From Litsea cubeba (Eukaryota; Streptophyta; Magnoliopsida; Laurales; Lauraceae), in assembly GCA_012931725.1 (NCBI GenBank), contig CM022948.1, positions 97,762,858-97,826,857 on the forward strand: 64,000 nucleotides of DNA, in the 5' to 3' direction. Below, in pieces: positions 44,966 to 57,359 of the stretch. The notes beneath the pieces were generated by a model, which saw only the letters and a list, made by a program, of their open reading frames with translations, was not told the origin of the DNA and did no database searches. Within the stretch, counting starts at the first letter, position 1. The number at the start of each line of letters is the position of its first letter. Position numbers and translations under genes: made by a program.

Positions 44966-47900
44966 GAGGAAGGTGGGAAAAAAGGTCAGATAGAATATGA
45001 ATGGTTAGCTGATTCTTGACTGCATTAGTGCTAGTGGGTGACGATTTGGGGACTACATTGGAGATGTTGCCTAATAATCCTCCCTATTTTGACCTTAAAT
45101 TTGATATAAGGTGGAGACAACTTAATGATGCAACCCTATACAGAAGCTCAAATGGTTGTATCAATTTGAGGATATTAAAGTCAAAATCTATTTGGTTTTC
45201 ATGTCTAACTCGGTGTTTGGCTGAGAATAGTGGCAACATCACCAGCATAGACTTTTACGTTAAAAAAAATAAAAATGTACGGCACCCTTCGACACCCTTT
45301 CCATTATCTTTATGTTTTACTTTACTCAGCCGTTTAATCCAAATTTAAGCATAATTATTGCATAGAAATCCCTTTTTAGTACATCACAATAAAATTAAAA
45401 TATTGCTATGATTGGAATTATTGAGGCAAAAATAGGAGGATTTAAAGTAAAAGATCTTCTTATTAGTCATTACGATTCTTGTCTTTTGTTCTACTCAGAG
45501 AAACCCCTTTTTGTTTTTCAGATACATTTTCTTCAATGCTTTCCTGATGAAAATCTCTCTCTACTTGATATTAACATACTTAAGATTCCAACAGTAATAA
45601 CTAATAACTATCACAATCAGGATAAAAAGCATCAATTGGGTTTGGGTGCAGTCCACTGTCTGTCCATCATAGACCCTTTCCAAACTCAATCGGACTTACA
45701 TCGCCATTAATTATAAGCCAAAGTTGCACTAATTAATTAATGATATCGTTGCATCTTTAAATCAAAGGAACATTTATGAATAATATGCTTATCAGTAAAA
45801 AATTAAAGGATAGAATTGAAACCATAAATGCTTTGTGTACTATTCTAAATAGATCGGTTTCAATTTTGAAGTGACATGCAAATAAAGCATGTATATGATG
45901 GATGAGTTGCCACAAAAGTAAAAGGAAGAGACAAAGCATGAGAAATTGTTCATTATGCCAGTTTTCTACTCAGCCACCCACTTTACATCACCCTTTCCAA
46001 TCCATTGTTTCAGGAGCAGAAACTGACCCCACTGAACATGCCCATCTTCCTAGCATCATGATTTTGATTATTTGTGTGGCCCACACTCAAATCGAACCAG
46101 TGGTTGAGCCGTTAGATTAGATGGTCTGGTCTACTTGGGTTTAACACATGGTGGTTCAGTTGGGCACTGTTGCTCTTGGAAACCCAACACCAGACATGGG
46201 GCCCCACAATTCTGGATTTTGATAATGTTGTGATTTTCTTGGGATATTTTCAACTTTATCGGCAGTTTGAAAAATATCGTGATATTATTATGAAAGATAC
46301 TGCTCCAAGTAAAGGACTTTAATCAGGTTCAGGCTGTGGCCCACCATAGACATATTCCAAACTAAATCCGTTTTACATCACCATTATAAGCCAAAGTTGC
46401 TTCTTAAATAAATTTAAAAAAAAGCCAAAGTTGTACTAATTATATTGTTGCATCTTATGAATCAAATAAATGAAATGTTTATCAGGTACAAAATTATATA
46501 GTGAAACTGAGATTATAAATGCACTGTGAATTATTACTCCATAGCTAGAGACAATGCTAAAATATGGGAGCAAAGCAACCATGTTGATGTCCATTTCTTC
46601 TATCAGGCCATGTGGGACCTCCCATGATCCAACGCTCACACCTACACACATGGGCGGACCTACATGTATTATTTTGGGGTGACCCATAGACCTGAATCCG
46701 CTTTCAAAACATACATGAAAATCCTTGGTCCACTTTGAAAACCCACATAAAAAACATGAGTCTGCCCCCAAAATTCACTTAAAAATCATGGATTTGTCCC
46801 AAATCCAACTACCTAATGAGAATCCCAAGTTCTACAACCATATAAATGTCACTCAGCTCGTGTTGAATTTCTAAAAGAAGTTATACCCTCTTTTAGGCAT
46901 TAAAACAGAAGGCCCAAATATGGGCTTAAGAATTTAAATATAGGTAAGTCTCATCTCGATCTTCTGCCATAGTTCGCACGGGCATTAATTTGCACAGGCG
47001 TTAAATCTACAAAACTAGGAACCTGCGTCCGGAAAATCTCCTGTCCCATTGTGTAGGAACCCTGCGTCCGGCTGGTGACATAGGTAGCCCCATCCATCAA
47101 CTGCTGTCTATGCACTGTACTGCAGGAGAAGATTTTCCAACGGGTAAGCTGCGACGAAGGTGTCTCTTCAGATACTTGCATATGAAAAGGTCCATAAAAG
47201 AGACAGCATATGAAGTAGTGCACTAATTTCCTGCCCAACAACCTACCATCCATCACACCTTTTGTAAAAGTCATTCTTTTCAAACAGCAAGGGCACACGA
47301 TGTTTGAATGCTTTTCCTCGTAAATGGAAAGGTTAAAGCATATTTATATATATATATATATATATATGGAGAATATTCGTATGTATCTTTTCTTCATTAT
47401 AGGGTGAAAGACACTTTCATTTTTAAAAATTTTCAAGTACATAGGATGAGGTAAAAAATACACTTTTCATGTGCAAAAAGGGGAGTGTCCCTCACTATAT
47501 GGTGAGGAAAAGATGCATATGAACATTTCCCTATATATATTTTCCTTTTTACTTAACCTAAAGCATTTTTTTTTTTACCTTTTCACGAAAGTAAAAACTC
47601 AAATTTATGATGGTATTATTATTCATTTTTTATGACCTAAATATCTCTAACTACTTTCAACCAATAGAACTACTCCCACAAGGGGCGCGCTCAATCCACT
47701 CAGAAGTACAATGATTGTATTATTATTTAATTGTGGACACACTATCTATTCCCAGGACTGGGATGAATGAAAATTAACATTGAAGATTGCCATCGAGTAG
47801 ATCTTGAATCACGTCTCAGACAAGTTATTTTATTTTATTTTTGGGGTGAAGAGGAAAACGTAAAGCTGTAATAGACAATCAAAGCCAGCTTTGAGTCATT

Positions 47901-48064
47901 AGGGCTATGTCACTTTCAACCTAGATCTACTAATCTCCAAAATAAATACAAGAAGACACATTCACCTTCTCTCTCTCCCCCCTTTATTCCCCACCCCACA
48001 CCTCCATTTCTTTCCCAACCAGTTTGTAGTCCATACAACTAAATTCCCTTCCCTTAGCCACCAT
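44966..48064. other. Spacer between the divergent dirigent copies, block B
   Basis: Homologous in parts to block A (see 26500-33600), including two copies of the AACCCACC(T)TACATC / GAGACA.AGCATGAGAA motif (45900-46090 and 47190-47290). Also holds a foldback element at 47366-47534 and conserved promoter elements at 47879-47952. No gene recognised. Confidence 0.65.
47366..47534. mobile_element. Foldback MITE-like element, about 170 bp
   Basis: Left arm (GAATATTCGTATGTATCTTT, extending to GGGTGAAAGACAC) and right arm (GTGTCCCTCACTATATGG then AAAAGATGCATATGAACAT) are imperfect inverted repeats over about 50 bp. Surrounded by TA-rich sequence; duplication TATATA-like but ambiguous. Confidence 0.55.
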
Positions 48065-48641
48065 ATGGCCAATATGATCTCCACCTCCCACTCCTCATCC
48101 ATCCTCTTCTCCTTCTTCCTCCTCCTCCTCTTCTTCTCCTTTGCTTGTTGCCGGAAAGCGACATGACTCATCGGATCTCCTCCTCGGAAAGGAGAAGATG
48201 AGCCACCTACACTTCTACTGGCACGATATCATCAGCGGCCGCAACCCAACTGCAGTGCAAGTTGCCAGTGCACCCATGACAAACAATTCACCGACGGGGT
48301 TTGGCACGTTGATGATGATCGATGACATGCTAACAGAAGGGCCCAAGCCCACATCAAAGCTTCTGGGCCGGGCCCAAGGGTTCTACGGGTCGGCCTCACA
48401 AGATATAGTTGGATTGATCATGGCCATGAATTTTGCATTCATGGATGGCAAGTACAATGGGAGCACCCTCACTGTGTTGGGTAGGAACACAGTGTTTTCG
48501 GATGTGAGAGAGATGCCTGTGATTGGAGGGAGTGGGTTGTTCAGGTTTGCAAGGGGCTACGCCCAGGCTCGTACAAATTGGTTTGATCCTAAGACTGGAG
48601 ATGCCATAGTAGAATATAATGTCCATGTCATCCACTATTGA
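48065..48641 (+). pseudogene. Dirigent gene copy with a frameshift after the signal peptide
   Basis: The ATG at 48065 in the shared CCATATGGCC context begins MANMISTSHSSSILFSFF, a good signal peptide, but that frame hits a stop near 48166. The mature dirigent sequence (VAGKRHDSSDLL, HLHFYWHD, DDMLTEGPKPTSKL, DGKYNGSTLTVLGRN, REMPVIGGSGLFRFARGYAQ, VEYNVHVIHY) runs in the next frame to a stop at 48639-48641. The shift falls in a CTTCTTCTCC low-complexity stretch near 48125-48145. In addition, six residues (RPxIGL) are missing after SDLL relative to paralogues, and FYFHD is FYWHD. The rest is open, so a very recent pseudogene or a sequencing/assembly error are both possible. No ATG gives a secreted in-frame product. 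Confidence 0.85.
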
Positions 48642-50972
48642 AACTGATGATGATAGTGTTTTTTCTTTCATTGTTTCTTGTGTTTAGGGTCTTTTGGGTT
48701 GGTGGGGTCAGAAAAGAGGTGTGGATTTTACTTTTGCTGGTCATTTTAAGTTATAGTAAATAAATGATGTTGCTTGTTTGGTTTGAGTGTTTTTGTGTAA
48801 ACCACTCCCTTTTCTTTATCAATTTCATTTCAATCGCTCTTATGTTAGTTAATGCACTCAAAAATAAAATTTTGATTTTATATCATTGGAGATTGTGAAT
48901 TGGATGAAACAGTATCTCCATCAAGCATGGGATCCGGATTCATTAGTGCCAGCAATGCTGCAGTGTTGCAAAAGCCAGAGGGCATGACTATCCAAAGATG
49001 CAACATTAATTCCTCTTTGGAAAATTTGCACTAGAATTAAGGCTAATTAGAGTAAAAAGTCCTCAAAATTTGAGGTATCTGGATCCCATGTTTTGACAAA
49101 ATTTTGCTATAATTATGGGCACTTGATCAGTCATTTCCCAGAACAGATTTTTCTGTGTGTAACTGTTGGGAATTATTTGGACATTGTTAAACAAGAGGGG
49201 TCAGGTACACTATGTCAAAACCACCTTACCAGTCCTGGACTTCTAGAATAGGGAAAATAAGATTAGAATCATTTGTCTTACTATCGAAATCCTCTTGTAT
49301 AATCAAGGAAAGTTTTGTTGATGTATTAGTTTGAGTGGCTGAAAATAAATGTCTCATTCTTCTAAGAGATGTTACTAAGTTTTACTCGTTCCGATAAAAT
49401 TTGTGAGACTATGAGTTTCATTATTGCATATAAAACTCATAAATAAAATGGTATGGAAATTCACATATTTTAATGATATTGTAAATGTGGGCCCAACTCT
49501 TATTAGAACAAAATGTTCCTCGCCCTTCATGTAGGGGATCTTGACAGTCTTGTTGCTTGAACGGCGGGAAATGGAAATCTCACGTACTAGTATAGGAGTC
49601 TCACAAGTTTAGAGAAATTCATTATGAAGGACTCAAGACTTAATACGTGCGCTCCATGAAGAAGCATTCCCTAAAATTCCCATGATTATGGGGATCAAAG
49701 GATTAGGACTTTGTGTTTTTTACACCTTGTTTTTTGGAAGCAAATTATTATTTTAGACAATTTATGTAACGCCCCACTCGATATCCATGCATGATATTGT
49801 CCGCTTCGGTCCACGGGCCTCACGGTTTTATTTCTGGTGGGCCTCAACTCTTAGATTTTACATGTAGCCCCACTGTTGAGTTTATAGGCCTACTTAAACA
49901 ATTCTGGAGGATACTGACCGGAGTCATTGGTACACCATGTGGAGGAGAAGTGGGTTCTCAATTCTCATTCATTTATTCCTTGTCCCTTTAAGACTCCCTA
50001 ACAATGTCATGTAATTCTAAGCTCGAAATAGACGACTTCACACACTAGTTCAGGATGAAATGGGCTCCACCCATAGTTTATTTGGGGGCCGACTTGACTC
50101 AGGCTAATCACAAATGCCTTATTGGACCCTGTTTTGGCTAGGCAAAAAACACTGATATGCACCATATTATCGAAACATAAGGAGCAGTGTCAGGTGTAGT
50201 TAGGGATTTTTTTTTTTTTGTAGTTAGGGATTAAAACAGGTCAACTTCAGCTTGGGTCCTTAGTAAACCCGGGCTTCAATCCAAATTACTAATAATGATC
50301 AACATCCAAGCCTAGACCCAACTCAAGTTCAAGTTACAGGACCTCTACTTGCACCAAACCTTAAATTAGACTCCTGAATTGGACCTAGACCGAAATCAAG
50401 GTCCTTGGACTCGCATCAAAGCCCAAATCATTATACAAATACGTTGAACATATAAATATATATATATATATATATAAAGGGACATAGAGTCAGTGGTTCA
50501 GGTCCTCAGATATGAACGCCATAGACCCAAATCTGACAGAAGTTTTATTTGGGGGCCATCTTTTGGAGAAGAAGTCGGCCTTAATCTAAAAATGGGTCCA
50601 AATATTAGAGCTCTAGGGCCTGTTTGGCATCATTATGAAAATGTTTCGTTTTGAAAAAATATTTGTTTGGCTGGCATTATTGCTCCTTTTCTGCACATCT
50701 ATAAAATGACTCCTTTCTATCTTCCTCCTCTCTCTACTTCTCAAGATTTTCTCTTTCACAAAATGCCAGCCAAAGAGGCCCTTGGCCAGCCTTTTAGCAG
50801 AAATTCTGACAGGAAATTGCTATGTTGGGATGGCCCGATTCGACTTGTGGGCTCATGCTAGGTCGGGTTGAGAATTGGGTTTTCATCCTAGCCAACTTGC
50901 ATTGTGGATAATCCACACTTTGTTCGATGTCAGTCTGATTTGATTTTCTCTGCGACTCTAGGAGGGATAATG
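48642..50972. other. Spacer, 3' flank of dirigent block B
   Basis: 48642-50450 is homologous to 34381-35750. Contains a TRIM-LTR-like start (TGTAACGCCCCACTCG with GATATTGTCCGC) at about 49766-49840, a T-run at 50207-50219, and an (AT)n run at about 50453-50475. No gene recognised. Confidence 0.55.
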
Positions 50973-52557
50973 AAGGGGTGTTCATGGGCCGGGTCAGGCT
51001 AAGGTTATCCAGTTCCAAACCAGACGTGGGCCAAAAAGTTAGGCCCGAATCAGCCCAAAATTGAGCCGGGCTTTTTATCGCTTTTGTGCGCATTTGATCA
51101 ATTGTTTGGACTAATTAATCAAAATTGTTCATAAGTTTTTTGAACATTTCAAAATAGGACAAAATAAAAATCACATATAAAAACTTATGAGGTCAAAGAG
51201 GGACCCTAACTTTTACAAATTCATCTAATGGTGGATACCTACGGGCTATACTGGGAGTCGAGTGGGATTCTGTTTTTGGTTGCTTACTATTCATGTTGTT
51301 GTTGCTCTTATGAGCTTTTTTCTTGTTTTGCTATTTCTTTCTGTTACCTCTTCATGTAGCTATCTTTTAGTTTAGTGAATTCCCTTCCAAAAAAATGGTG
51401 TAAGAGAGAGAAGGAATAGAAAATGTTATTTCTTCTTCATATCATCTTTCCCAGAAGAAGGTTGGCTTCCTCGAAGAAGCCATTACTTTCACCATTCCTC
51501 ACCGCATGAAATTACACGCAACATGAGCCTCCACGCAGACACTCTCGTTTACTATAATGGCCAGTTCCATCGCGTATCATATCTGTTCCGCCATTTCTCA
51601 AATGCTTTCCTTTGCCTCGCGAACAGAGTTGTCAAATCGTTTCAAACCCCATTTTGGTCGGGCATCCAAAATGAGAAAGTCTCGTCCTATTAAGAATTTC
51701 AACGAAATTTTTTGAAATTACATTTTTGATAAATATAAAAATTTATATATGTAGAAAAATAAAAAGTAAAGAACAAAAAAAGAAATACGGATTTAATCCA
51801 TTTTAGTAAAAAAAATTGGAATTACATTTTGGAAAAAGATAAGAAATACAAATAAAATATATGTATAAAAATTTTAAAAATAAATAATTAATTAATTTTG
51901 TAAATTTTCATTTCGGCCGAAATGTGACCGAATTGGTTGAAATTTCGGATTTCGGCCGAAATGGGCTGCAATTTAATCTGAAAAGTTTGATGCAAGATTT
52001 TGTTTTGGTCGCTTGATTGAAACGAAAAATTTCAGTCATTTTAGTTGAAACGGTATGAAATTAATAACTATGCTCATGAACCCGATTAGATCCATCTTTG
52101 ACGAGTCGCTAATTGGACTGACGAGAATCCACATCGTCACTAGATTTGATGATGAGATCCACTATGCCGATGAGGTTCCGATCAGCAAGCTCTGAATTAG
52201 ACTAATTCTCCGAGGTTGAATAGAAAATAGTGGAATGAGAGGTTGGAGAAGACCGGACCCCGCCTCTATTTTCTATTCCTTGCAACCTAAGGCCCAGGGG
52301 CATTTTGGGAATTTTAAGAAAAAAAGAGGAAATTTCACCAGAAAATCTCCTATCCAGCGGATTGTAATTATTTGAAATGTATTTGGAAAACTTAAAGACC
52401 CATTTTGAAATGTGGTTCTTATTTTATCTTATTTTGAAATGTCCCAAAAAACTTAAGTCCCATTTTGAAATTTTCCTTACATGTATTCCTTACACCGTCC
52501 GGGCCGGGTTTGGGGCCTTTTGTCACTTAATCCAAGCCCGGCCCATGAACGCCCCTG
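50973..52557. mobile_element. hAT-like non-autonomous transposon, 1585 bp, in the DAR GTPase promoter
   Basis: Left end AAGGGGTGTTCATGGGCC and the reverse complement of the right end CAGGGGCGTTCATGGGCC are terminal inverted repeats that continue CGGG on both sides. Flanking 8-mers GGATAATG (50965-50972) and GGATAATC (52558-52565) match at 7 of 8 positions. No transposase is encoded. Inside lie two ATTTCGGCCGAAAT palindromes (51909-51924 and 51949-51962). The right end is 98 bp before the GTPase ATG. Confidence 0.8.
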
Positions 52558-52631
52558 GGATAATCCATAGACCTTCCTTGCATTTGGCCACAGATAAATG
52601 CGAAGCAGGCGTCGGAGAGGACTCTGACTAA

Positions 52632-52648
52632 GAGAGAGAGAGAGAGGT
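52632..52648 (+). repeat. (GA)n tract in the 5' leader of the GTPase gene
   Basis: A GA run of about 17 bp ends 8 bp before the ATG; typical of plant 5' UTRs. Confidence 0.7.
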
Positions 52649-52655
52649 TGAAGAA

Positions 52656-55600
52656 ATGGCAGTTCAGGCAACTGGGTTTTGGTCACCCACCACCCTCTAT
52701 CATCATCATCATTCCACGCTTGGTGGGGCCAGAGTCAAAGTGGGTCCCGCAGCAATTGCAGCTGCACCTTCTTCTCCAGCTCCCACCATTGTTCAGGTAG
52801 TCTAACCTAAATATCCATTGCGTTTGAATTCTGAAATGAAACAAAAGTAAAGTAAGGGTAAAGAGAAGGTTTTCTTACTCTATCTGGAATTCTCTGCCTT
52901 CTGATTTCTGGGTTCTACTTCAATTGCCTTTTATGGGTTACTTAAAAGTTTGAATTTTTCTTGTTCTTATTCTAGTCTTAATCAATATCTCTGTTTATTC
53001 AATCTCATTTGATTTTTTTCTTTTTCCTATCATTCACTCAACACCTTTACTAAAGAACCCACTTCTTCCTATTGTTTTGGATTATAGAACTTTTTAAAGC
53101 GGTGCATTCTATTTCATGTTTCTGCTTTTCATGTAAAAAATGAATCTTGGGTTTTGCTTCTGTTTGGGTGAAATCAAGAAAAGGAGGACAAATGATGATC
53201 TCACACAACCCCCCACCACTGATAGAAATTTTTAGATTACACAAGACCTGTTTGAATGAATGTCAACTAATGTAAGTGTTGTTGTGGAGAGACAACAGGT
53301 TCTTAGTTGGACTTGTAGGCTGCAGGGCAGCTTCAGTCCCTATGTACTTGTCTGGGTTATTTCTAATTTGATAGCAACAATCTATGTTGCAGTTTCTTGG
53401 TGTTTGTTTTGGAAAGGATGCGGTGTGAATTGGTTAGGCTGAAAATGGGAAAAAGAATTTAAGTGATGAAATTAGATCTTGGGACAAAGGCTTTGTGTCA
53501 TGCTTTGGAACTAGCAAAACCAACGCATAACATATCTAGAATCTGTTTCCAGTTTAATGAATATGAAACTGTCAAAATTTAAGACCACCTATTGCCAGTG
53601 TGATGGTTTCTGATATCTAAGAGCGACTATAGAACAAAGTGAAGATCTTGAGAGAATATCACAAATAGGATCAATGCATGATTGGAAAACTGGAGGCAAA
53701 CTAGTGGACTGCTTCTTTTTTTTTTTATGATCAAGTGCCATTTTGATTAGGGATTTCGATATAAGGTGTCTATTATACGTGCATTATTAGATTAAGTTGA
53801 TGCTGGCAAAGAAGGAACAAGAATACAAAATATATGCAGCTGAGATGCTTATGCTAAATGAACATGTTGGTTGAGAAACTATGGAATTAGGAATGACTAT
53901 AAAAGGGAAAATTCAAGGGTGGGGTTACAACTCACACGCAAATAGCCCTTAATAGGTGAATTCACAAGCCTGAACACAATAATCAAGTAGTCACATGACC
54001 ATACCCTAATGGCTTACCCACCCATGGACCATTGTGTGCTCGTGCGTGCAAAAGACCAGTCTCCTAGACAATCCTTTCACATGAACCAGGTTGTTTCCTC
54101 TTTCTAGCCTGATCAAGAACTCCACAGAGTTTTAGCTCATGATCAAATTGGTTTTCGTCAAGTTTCAGATTTGTCCCACACAGGTCATCATCACCTTTAA
54201 TGTGACCCTTGGATTCTAGTACCTTGTTGTGTTTTATCTTCTTCATTTAATTAATTTACTTTCATTTGCAATAAAAAAGTGTTGATACAAATCATAAATG
54301 AGACCAAGATGTCAAATCATTTTGTTCCATCAGCTAAATCCAAACAGCGAGCGAAACAGAATGGTGTCAAGAGAAAATGCGGTGATTAGAAAAGTTACAC
54401 GGCATCCTGCATTTAGCTTAACGTTTATTTGGAGCTTAATCCTATCCATTTGGAACTTTCTGATGCATGTTACTTATTATTCAATTCCTTCATAATGTCT
54501 AGTGGTTAGTTATCACCCTTCCGGTGATTAGAAAAGTTACACGGCATCCTGCATTCAGCTTAACATTTATTTGGAGCTTAATCCTATCCATTTGGAACTT
54601 TCTGATGCATGTTACTTATTATTCAATTCCTTCATAATGTCTAGCAGTTAGTTATCAGTTATCACCGTTCAGCTCTGTTAGTGCTGGACACATATTTCAT
54701 TTTGTTGACATGCTTATATATACAGAACAGAAGTAGGAGATAGTCTCTTTATTATTTATTTGATAATAGTCTCTTTCTTATTTATTTGATAATACCAAAT
54801 ATTGTTATTTGGATACTAATATCATGACTTGCATTACCAATTTCAGCCTACTAACACAGAATGCATCTCTTGGAGTTTCTTTTTTTTTATTATTATTATT
54901 TTTACAGATTCTATGAAAATTGAAAATTCTTGTTAGTCTGTCCACAACATGCTATTTCATCTTTCCACGGAAAGAAAACATGACTGAGATTAAAAACATT
55001 GCAGATTGGTGGTGGAAAGGCTCCAAGCTGGGATGTGAAACCAAGTGCTGACATTTATACTAGCATCTCTGGGGATCGCCATGGTGAGAATGATTGGGTT
55101 GATCTGGAAAGTGATCTTTTTCGCTGGACAAAGTCACTGCGTCCTGTGCAGGTATAAATAAGGTGTGATATTGTCTAACTGATATTTGAGCAGGTAGTTT
55201 ATAACATGAAATTTCATTACCAGATGAAAGTTCTGCAGTGATTGCTACACAGTATACCTTGGGAGTCTGTTGTCATCTGCTGACATGAAAATTTGGCAGT
55301 GGTATCCAGGTCATATTGCAAAAACAGAAAAAGAACTTAAAGACCAACTCAAATTAATGGATGTTGTCATTGAGGTTCGAGATGCTAGAATTCCATTGGC
55401 CACAAGTCATCCCCTGGTGAAAATCCTTTTCTTTTCTTTTTAAATGCTGCCTGAGGATGTATTTTGATGCTTTCACAGTGGAATGGAATTGGGAACCACA
55501 CTGGGTGGAATGCTTTCTTTACTTCCCTTTTATACCTTAAATCATCGTCAAAACACTGGGAAGTTTTGATATGGTATTCCACCTATCGTGTTGTTTGATT

Positions 55601-57277
55601 TCTGCATCATCACAAACAAACAGTGGGACATTAAAGCATTCATTCTTCCAAATTATTTTGAAAATTTGTGATTTTGTTAACACTGAATGCACTCAGATCC
55701 TTCAGTGATTTGTTTATTTAGTACTCTAGTGCTCCTTAATAGAATTTTTAACATGACCCTCTGTCTTTGTTGACCAGATGGACTCCTGGCTTGGCAATAG
55801 GAAAAGAATTTTAGTTTTGAATAGAGAAGACATGATATCCACTGCAGACAGAAATGCATGGTCTAATTATTTCTCAAGGCAGGGAATAAAGGCCGTTTTT
55901 GCTAATGGCCAACTTGGAATGGTATTTGGACCACTTTCTGGTAGTTTGATCATTTATTTGTGCTTCACAAATTATTATGCTAACTTTGGGTGAAATACAG
56001 GGCACAATGAAGCTAGGTAGGCTAGCCAAGTCATTAGCTGTTGATGTTAATATTAAGCGTAGAGCAAAGGGGCTTCTTCCTCGTCCGGTGAGGTTTTTAG
56101 ATACTTCTCATTTACTAGATGCTTTTATGCTGTCTTCTTTCTCATTCTTGTAGTGACCAAGCATTTCATCATTTTGAAATTTGTCGATTATTTAGAAATT
56201 CTAGGATCTTCAACCTGAGTATTCACATTATCCTCATGAGCTGGACTTGTGGTTTGGTGATCCAAAGCAATGATCTTGTGTGCCCCACTGTGGGTAGATT
56301 TTTTTTTATCATAACGAAGATCTTATTAAAATAAGACCATGCAGAAAAAGAAGATACAAAAAACCATGACAATATTGGAGTAAAATGCTGTTTTAGTTTA
56401 TACCATTCTCACAAAAACAATGCCCCCTTAACTCATGACAAGAAACAACTGGATCTCGCTAAACCCTCTATAGCCGAACTATCCAATGTGGATAGAATAT
56501 GCCCTAAGCATCAACCAATATAACCATCGCTGGCCTTTACTGGCAAATAGACAGTTAAGACAGAAAAATAGCAATAGTTCACATTCAATATGAGTAAGAT
56601 CATATATTAGATGGATATTGTGTGGGAGTGATATTTTTGGGAATGGCACTGATTGTGAGGCCTCTCAGATCTCTGGACTGCTATCTACACATATACACAT
56701 TCAAAGCCCAAGAATTTAATGTTTTCCCTTAAGCCAAGAATCATTTAATTATTACGCAGTACCATTGGAAACATATGTTAGAAATAATTGTTCACATTGT
56801 ATGAATAACTGCCATTTCATTTGCTTTTCAAGCCTCACTATGTTGTTAGCCATTATTCAGTATTGTTAAAAAAGCATCACATAATACTAAGATAAAAGAA
56901 TATTCAACCAATAGACATCAGTAGAAATTGGAGAAGCTTGTGAGGCTCTCATTTTGTGTATGGAATTTTTTGCCTTTAGCCTACCATACATTTTTGTTAA
57001 ATGGCAGTTTCACTATGGGTTTTGGACATGATCTGTAGAACTTGTTTGATGATTGTTTTGATGGTTATTTTAGAAGCTTGTTTTACTACTATTAAATTTA
57101 GTGAAGAAATTGATAGTAATGTCACTCACTTATGTCACCGTCCTTTTGTTTTTGGATAGGTCCGAGCGGGAATTGTTGGTTATCCAAATGTAGGTAAATC
57201 ATCTCTAATTAACCGTTTGCTTAAGCGAAGATTGTGTCCAGCAGCTCCCAGGCCAGGTGTCACAAGAGAGTTGAAGT

Positions 57278-57359
<82 letters not shown>

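Noticed and set aside
46640..46800. hAT-like end GGGCGGACCTACATG and similar one-sided ends near 29590, 35130 and 63350
   Set aside because: Only one terminal end is visible for each, without a target duplication, so no element could be delimited.
57172..57300. GTPase pseudogene hypothesis because single frames are short
   Set aside because: All nine exons join in phase with proper splice sites and all GTPase motifs are intact.
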